Shown here piece by piece: positions 59,395 through 64,000 of a DNA stretch of 64,000 nucleotides (its first letter is position 1; each line of letters starts with the position of its first letter). The notes under the pieces were generated by a model. That model saw nothing but the letters and a program-made list of their open reading frames with translations. It had not been told where the DNA came from and did no database searches. Origin of the DNA: RUG14871 sp045539425 (lineage in GTDB: Bacteria; Bacillota_I; Bacilli_A; Erysipelotrichales; Erysipelotrichaceae); NCBI GenBank assembly GCA_045539425.1, contig JAZQFH010000011.1, forward strand, positions 33,245 to 97,244, in the 5' to 3' direction. Both the position numbers and the translations under genes were made by a program.

Positions 59395-60708
59395 TTATTT
59401 CAGGCATTCCTTTACCATTGCGCTCAGATTGTAAATATCCTTGCTGCTCATGAAAAGGAAGACTGCCGGTGCCAGTGATGCGAGATATGCGGCATCTTCC
59501 GCATTTGCGTCGACAACGCGGCTGTTTTCAATACGGTCCTGCAGATACGTGATATCGATATCGATGCCCTCTTCCTTGTCGTCAATGGAAGTAAACGGGC
59601 AGAGGCAGACTTCATCCGCCAGCTTCAGAGCACTGGCAAAATCATCTGCAAAGCGGTACACGCGCGAAACGCGGTGCGGCTTGAATACCGCCACGATCTT
59701 CTTATCGGGATAGCGCATCTTCGCGGCTTCAATGGTCACTTTGACTTCCGTCGGATGATGGGCATAGTCGTCAACGAAAACGTTTCCGTCTTCCCACTCC
59801 TCCACGACAAATCTCCGCTTCACGCCGCGGAACTTCGCCAGTCCGCGGTTGACATCCTCCGCCTTCATGCCGTGCAGATAGCCAAGCGCAATCACGCCCA
59901 GCGCATTCCACAATAAATGTCTTCCGACAAACGGCAGATGGAATTCGCCATACACTTCGCCGCGGAACTCCACCGTAAAGCGCATGTCTTTTGTGGTTTC
60001 TTCAATATTCACGGCGCGGAAATCGTTGCCTTCTTCCACTCCATAGTAATAGTAACAGTCGCATCTCAGCTTCAGGTTGCGAACTTTCGGGTCATCTCCG
60101 AAAAGAACCAGACCCTTCTTCACCTGTCCGCTGAACTCTTCATATGCCAGATAGTAATCCTCTTCCGTCTTGAAATAATCGACATGGTCAAGATCGGCAT
60201 TGGTAATGATCGCATAATCCGGATGGTATGCGATGAAATGGCGGCGGAATTCATCCGCTTCGATGACGAAATTCTTCGCGCCTTTTTCAATATGTCCCGT
60301 GCCGTCCCCAATCAGATAGCCGGTGCTTTCACTCTCACTTAACATCGTGCTCAGCATACCGGTCGTCGTCGTCTTGCCGTGGCTTCCCGCCACCGCAAAG
60401 GACAGATAATCCTTCATGAGCTCACCGACGAACTGGTGATATCTCCAGCAGCGGTTATGCTCAAACGACCTCGCCTTTTTCACTTCCGGGAAATCTTCCA
60501 GAAAGGCGTTGCCGATGATGATGTTCATATTGTCATGAATGTTGTCTTCGGAAAACGGTAAAATCGGGATGTTTCTCTCCCGTAAGCTGTCTTCCGTGAA
60601 AAAATGCTTTTCCAGATCCGAACCGGAGACCTCATGACCGAGATCCTTTAAGATACAGGCTAAAGATGCCATCCCGGTTCCTTTGATTCCGATGAAATAA
60701 TACTCCAT
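59395..60708 (-). CDS. murC: UDP-N-acetylmuramate-L-alanine ligase
   Basis: A 437-aa Mur ligase that adds L-Ala to UDP-MurNAc in peptidoglycan synthesis. The N-terminal FIGIKGTGM dinucleotide-binding start, P-loop AGSHGKTTTTG (107-117) and DDYAHHPTEV (about 316-325) are the MurC signatures; the IEADE and NADLDHVDYF blocks are present. Length is normal. It starts 2 nt after the hypothetical gene at 60711-61619. Confidence 0.95.
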   Translation of the reverse strand: MEYYFIGIKGTGMASLACILKDLGHEVSGSDLEKHFFTEDSLRERNIPILPFSEDNIHDNMNIIIGNAFLEDFPEVKKARSFEHNRCWRYHQFVGELMKDYLSFAVAGSHGKTTTTGMLSTMLSESESTGYLIGDGTGHIEKGAKNFVIEADEFRRHFIAYHPDYAIITNADLDHVDYFKTEEDYYLAYEEFSGQVKKGLVLFGDDPKVRNLKLRCDCYYYYGVEEGNDFRAVNIEETTKDMRFTVEFRGEVYGEFHLPFVGRHLLWNALGVIALGYLHGMKAEDVNRGLAKFRGVKRRFVVEEWEDGNVFVDDYAHHPTEVKVTIEAAKMRYPDKKIVAVFKPHRVSRVYRFADDFASALKLADEVCLCPFTSIDDKEEGIDIDITYLQDRIENSRVVDANAEDAAYLASLAPAVFLFMSSKDIYNLSAMVKECLK

Positions 60709-60710
60709 AA

Positions 60711-61619
60711 CTAGTCCTTGAAATCAAACAGTGTCGGCTGTTTTTCCCTTTCAAAATAGTCTTCTTCCTTGAATTCCTGCATTGCCTTGCGGATCTCCGC
60801 CGTACGGGCTTCAAAATCCATCGACATCTGCTCTTCTTTTTCTTCCGGCTTCTCTTCCGGAACTTCTTCCTTTACAACTTCCTTTTTCGCAAGGATATCC
60901 TGAATCGTCGGTTCCTTGTCATAGGAGAGCTCTTCCTTTAAGTCACGGATCGCTTCCTTATCCGTCAGCTTCGTTCCACCGAGATGAATGCTTTCCGTAA
61001 AGGAACCAGCCTCTTCTTCCGCGGCTTTCTCTTCATGGACTTCCTTCTCTTCGAGCAGATCATCCAGCGAGAAGTTCTGAATATCCTCTTCCCTGACGTC
61101 TTCCTGAATGCTCTGCGGGATCTCTTCCTTCGGTGTCAGCCCGTAGATCGGGGAAACGATCGTTCCGAGTACGCTGGAGTTATGAACAGGAGAAGTCTGA
61201 ATATTGGTGACCGGCTTGGTAATGACTTCCGTCTCATTCACACCGAACATTGGGGAGATGACCGGGCGGAATTCATAGCCGTTCTTTAATGTCGTTGTCT
61301 GCGGCATTGCGCTGTTTGTCTTCTGAGGTTCTTTCTTTTCCTTCGGTGTTTCCTTCAAAGTTGTAACAGGAGTATTCTCCTTCTGTGTTGGACGCGATTC
61401 ATTAATGAAGATGGATTTCTTCTCTTCCTTCTTCCCTTCCGCTTCCTTCTTGACTTCCGGCTGTTTCGGACGTGTTAAAATCACCGGTTCCTCTTTTTTC
61501 GGCTGTACCGGTTCCTTCTTCACAGCTTCACGCACAGGCTCCGCCTGTTTTCCTTCGTCTTCGATAACCTCTTCTTCCGTTTCCACGAAAACGTTCACGA
61601 TTTTACGCCACAGTGACAT
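60711..61619 (-). CDS. Low-complexity acidic protein with two SPxxG motifs
   Basis: A 302-aa protein of unknown function. It begins SLWRKIVNVFVETEEE and is rich in Glu, Lys and Pro. Two short related motifs stand out, RPVISPMFGV (about residues 117-126) and TIVSPIYGL (about 152-160), joined to acidic coils. There is no signal peptide. It is 2 nt before murC and 14 nt after a lipoprotein gene, so it may have an envelope or division role. No homolog recognised. Confidence 0.65.
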   Translation of the reverse strand: MSLWRKIVNVFVETEEEVIEDEGKQAEPVREAVKKEPVQPKKEEPVILTRPKQPEVKKEAEGKKEEKKSIFINESRPTQKENTPVTTLKETPKEKKEPQKTNSAMPQTTTLKNGYEFRPVISPMFGVNETEVITKPVTNIQTSPVHNSSVLGTIVSPIYGLTPKEEIPQSIQEDVREEDIQNFSLDDLLEEKEVHEEKAAEEEAGSFTESIHLGGTKLTDKEAIRDLKEELSYDKEPTIQDILAKKEVVKEEVPEEKPEEKEEQMSMDFEARTAEIRKAMQEFKEEDYFEREKQPTLFDFKD

Positions 61620-61633
61620 AACTCTCTTCTCCT

Positions 61634-62395
61634 TTATTCATTTCCTGCATTCTGATTGCTCTGACGCGGATTATAGAATTCTTCCGAGTCCGTAGCAGTT
61701 TCCCTGTTATTCAGATCATATTTCGGGTAATAGTCTTTCAGCATCTGCTCCAGCGTTCCATTCTCCGGCACATTCTGGGCAAAGATGCTCTGCGCTTCCT
61801 GCGAATAGGTGATGACTTCCTTGTTGGAGTAAGCCGCAATGATCTCCGAAGAGTTGATGCTGGTCGTGCGCGCCACACTTAATATCGAGCGTAACAGATC
61901 CGGCACTTCGTAGATCTCGCATTCGCAGAGATAGTAAAAATACATCGTCCGTACCATCAGGAAATACTGATGGTCGATCTCAAACAGATTGACCGAGAAT
62001 GTCATATCCCGATTGAGATAGTTTGCCGTCTGATACACCTTCGAAAAGACGGCCTGCTCGTTTTCCACCGTATTGAGATAGGTTGCCATGCTTGTATAGT
62101 ATTTTTCCGACACCACGGCACTCGCATTCAGACTCATCTGCACTTCCCTGCCGTTCACGACTAAAACGTCGCTAGATTCCGTTGTCTGTCTTCTACCGAC
62201 GGAGAGTGGCAAATAGTAGGAATAGTAGGTTTTCTTGTTGGTCTGGTACTGGCTGACCGGAAGTTCCAAGGCTTCCTGGACGCTGTTTTCCATGTACCCG
62301 CTCAGATCCCTGATGTCGGCTTTGGTGCAGCCGGAGCAGATCAGTAAGATCAGAAGAATGCCGATGATGTTTTTAATACGCTTCAAGCATCTCAC
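61634..62395 (-). CDS. Predicted lipoprotein, function unknown
   Basis: A 253-aa protein with signal peptide and lipobox ICSGC (modified Cys at about residue 23). The mature part is Tyr- and Asn-rich with beta-like segments (YYSYYLPLSVGRRQTTESS) and helical regions. No family recognised. It is the first of three genes with the acidic protein and murC. Confidence 0.7.
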   Translation of the reverse strand: MRCLKRIKNIIGILLILLICSGCTKADIRDLSGYMENSVQEALELPVSQYQTNKKTYYSYYLPLSVGRRQTTESSDVLVVNGREVQMSLNASAVVSEKYYTSMATYLNTVENEQAVFSKVYQTANYLNRDMTFSVNLFEIDHQYFLMVRTMYFYYLCECEIYEVPDLLRSILSVARTTSINSSEIIAAYSNKEVITYSQEAQSIFAQNVPENGTLEQMLKDYYPKYDLNNRETATDSEEFYNPRQSNQNAGNE

Positions 62396-62423
62396 TCCTT
62401 AGATGTATTATAACCCTTTTGAT

Positions 62424-63065
62424 TTATTTTTTCATCAAACGTTTCATATACACGGCCCTTTTGATCGGAACGCCCTCGCTCTTAAAGCGGCGCTCGTATT
62501 CCGTCACGGCGTCGTGATTGGCTTCGGAATCAAAATCCAGGCTGACTTCCTGTAAGCTCCACGAAGCATCCATGCTGACAAGAGTGAACTCAAACAGGCG
62601 GGTATTATCCGTCTTGAATGTCAGTTTTCCCTCATCATTCAGCACATAGGCGTACTTGTCCAAAAAAGAGCCATAGGTAAGTCTGCGCTTCTGATTGCGG
62701 TTTTTCGGCCACGGATCGGAGAAGTTCAGATAGAGATTGGAGACTTCCCCCTTCTCAAACCATAAATCGATCTCCGCTGCATCAAGTCCGATGATGCGGA
62801 TGTTGTTTAAGTTTAAAGCTTCCGCTTTCTTTAAAGCCACGGCGACGCAGTTGCGCTCCTTCTCAATGGCGATCCAGCCTTCTTCCGGATAGGCTTCTGC
62901 CATGCTGAGCCAGTAGTCGCCCTTGCCGCAGCCGATCTCCACATTCAGTACGTCAAAGGGCAAAACACTTCTCCACTTGCCGCACAGTTCGCTCGGCGTC
63001 TCCATTAAGATTTCATGTTCTTCTTCCAGGTATCCTTTTGCCCAGGGTTTTGTTCTCATGCGCAT
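62424..63065 (-). CDS. trmB: tRNA (guanine-N7)-methyltransferase
   Basis: A 213-aa SAM-dependent enzyme that makes m7G46 in tRNA. The N-terminal MRMRTKPWAKGYL, the SAM site VEIGCGKGDYW (about 42-52), the NFSDPWPKNRNQKRRL substrate motif (about 114-129) and the C-terminal EYERRFKSEGVPIKRAVY match the family. Normal length. Confidence 0.95.
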   Translation of the reverse strand: MRMRTKPWAKGYLEEEHEILMETPSELCGKWRSVLPFDVLNVEIGCGKGDYWLSMAEAYPEEGWIAIEKERNCVAVALKKAEALNLNNIRIIGLDAAEIDLWFEKGEVSNLYLNFSDPWPKNRNQKRRLTYGSFLDKYAYVLNDEGKLTFKTDNTRLFEFTLVSMDASWSLQEVSLDFDSEANHDAVTEYERRFKSEGVPIKRAVYMKRLMKK

Positions 63066-63089
63066 GAAGTGCGTCCTCCTTTGAAATAT

Positions 63090-63121
63090 GAAGATAGCCC
63101 CAGTTGCGTGGGGCTATCTAT
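63090..63121 (-). terminator. Hairpin after pnp
   Basis: GATAGCCCCA-CGCAAC-TGGGGCTATC is a perfect 10-bp stem. The T run behind it is weak on the minus strand, so termination may be partial. Confidence 0.6.
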
Positions 63122-63141
63122 TCTGCTAGTTATCTGCGAAA

Positions 63142-64000
63142 TTAAGCAGTTTCTTCCTTATTCGGCTTGTTGCCTTTACGGTCGTTTCTGCGTCTTCCGC
63201 CTTTGTTTTCCGCTTCCTTGAAGCCTTCCGGTTTTTCCAGTAAAGCCTTGCGGGAAACGCTGACCTTGCCCTTGTCATCGATTTCCGTGACGATAACGCG
63301 GACCGTGTCACCCAGTTTCAGAACATCGCTCGGTTTTTCCACGCGCTCGTAAGCGATCTTGGAAACATGGAGCAGACCGTCCGTACCCGGGAATAATTCC
63401 ACGAATGCGCCGTAGTTCTCCAAGCGGACAACCTTGGCTTCGTAGATTTCACCGACCTTGGCAACGCGGACGATGTTCTCGATCATGGCCTTGGCCTTGT
63501 TGATGGCCTCGATGTCATGATGATAGATAATGACCTTGCCGTCGTCATCGATGTCGATCTTGCAGTCGTCGCATTCCGCGATGATCTGGTTGATGACCTT
63601 GCCGCCTGTACCGATGACTTCGCGGATCTTGTCCACCGGGATCTGCATTGAGATTACTCTCGGTGCGTACGGAGACATTTCTTCTCTCGGTTCGGGGAGT
63701 GTTTCGAGCATCTTGCCCATGATGAACATTCTGCCTTCTCTTGCCTGATGGAGAGCCTGTGTGAGGATTGCTTCGTCGATGCCGTGGATCTTGATGTCCA
63801 TCTGAATAGCTGTGATACCTCTTGATGTGCCTGCAACCTTGAAGTCCATGTCGCCGTAGAAGTCTTCAAGACCCTGAATGTCTGAGAGAACCACTACACT
63901 GTCTTCTTCTTTGATAAGACCCATTGCGATACCTGCAACTGCAGCCTTGATGGGAACGCCTGCATCCATGAGGGAGAGTGTTGAACCGCATACACTTGCC
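63142..64000 (-). CDS. pnp: Polyribonucleotide nucleotidyltransferase, C-terminal part
   Basis: The frame runs off the right edge, so the first part of the enzyme is missing. What remains covers part of the second RNase PH domain (ASVCGSTLSLMDAGVPIKAAVAG), the KH domain (PVDKIREVIGTGGKVINQI) and the S1 domain (GEIYEAKVVRLENYGAFVELFPGTDGLLHVS), then an Arg/Lys-rich tail. PNPase degrades RNA from 3' to 5' using phosphate. The end lies 76 nt before trmB, after a hairpin. Confidence 0.96.
   Translation of the reverse strand, partial: ASVCGSTLSLMDAGVPIKAAVAGIAMGLIKEEDSVVVLSDIQGLEDFYGDMDFKVAGTSRGITAIQMDIKIHGIDEAILTQALHQAREGRMFIMGKMLETLPEPREEMSPYAPRVISMQIPVDKIREVIGTGGKVINQIIAECDDCKIDIDDDGKVIIYHHDIEAINKAKAMIENIVRVAKVGEIYEAKVVRLENYGAFVELFPGTDGLLHVSKIAYERVEKPSDVLKLGDTVRVIVTEIDDKGKVSVSRKALLEKPEGFKEAENKGGRRRNDRKGNKPNKEETA

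Noticed and set aside
63654..64000. Apparent shift in codon style in the pnp part
   Set aside because: Impression only; pnp remains in one clean frame and no measured difference can be given.

Overview
The window is a stretch of a low-to-mid GC Bacillota chromosome, most likely from the Erysipelotrichia (Erysipelotrichaceae-like gut or oral bacteria). This is inferred from gene content and style: strong AGGAGG ribosome binding sites, T-box leaders, an L20 leader, lactose/cellobiose-type PTS operons, a CcpA-like regulator with cre-like sites, Spx, RNase J and a divergent ftsA-ftsZ pair. No taxonomic search was possible, so the assignment is inference. There is no phage, IS element, CRISPR array or rRNA operon. 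Most genes are on the minus strand.

Layout. 1-9 kb: the start of an FtsW/RodA gene, def-rnjA, an AT-rich AAA-ATPase, a DUF4160/DUF2442 pair, a phosphoesterase, an HtrA protease with a CIRCE operator, and a flavin reductase. 9-15 kb: an ATPase-nuclease fusion behind a 19-bp inverted-repeat promoter, leuS with a T-box, a GH25 lysozyme, tRNA-Pro and a possible small RNA. 15-36 kb: a carbohydrate island. It holds two PTS systems of the lactose/cellobiose family, three family 1 glycosidases (one broken by a stop codon), three ChbG/YdjC-type deacetylases, two esterases, an MFS transporter, a PRD regulator of LicR type, a DUF3284 protein, HAD phosphatases, and an unusual PTS-IIB/degenerate-ROK fusion translated with a second IIB-like protein. 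36-45 kb: rpsO, an orphan metal-binding lipoprotein, a small ORF-prepilin peptidase-radC chain, then GH3, SGNH and GH43 enzymes. 44-64 kb: housekeeping genes (ybaK, GT2, ftsZ, ftsA, spx, trpS with T-box, trmL, rdgB, radical SAM, rplT-rpmI-infC with L20 leader, vanY-type carboxypeptidase, ccpA, murC, trmB, pnp).

How the genes work together. The island reads as uptake and trimming of beta-linked oligosaccharides. PTS permeases import and phosphorylate disaccharides, 6-phospho-glycosidases cleave them, and ChbG-type deacetylases plus esterases remove acyl decorations. The LicR-type protein probably senses PTS phosphorylation. Cre-like sites near two PTS promoters, and a CcpA-like gene in the same window, point to carbon catabolite control. 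GH3, SGNH and GH43 enzymes may add xylan or glucan side-chain trimming.

Most notable for follow-up: the IIB/pseudo-ROK plus IIB-like pair (34044-35889), the palindrome-controlled ATPase-nuclease (9185-11053), the three-deacetylase operon (26536-33209), the FtsA with both phosphate loops lost, the Spx with a cysteine-rich tail, a possible 58-nt RNA at 15083, and several genes whose -10 box sits 4-6 nt before the ATG (likely leaderless mRNAs).
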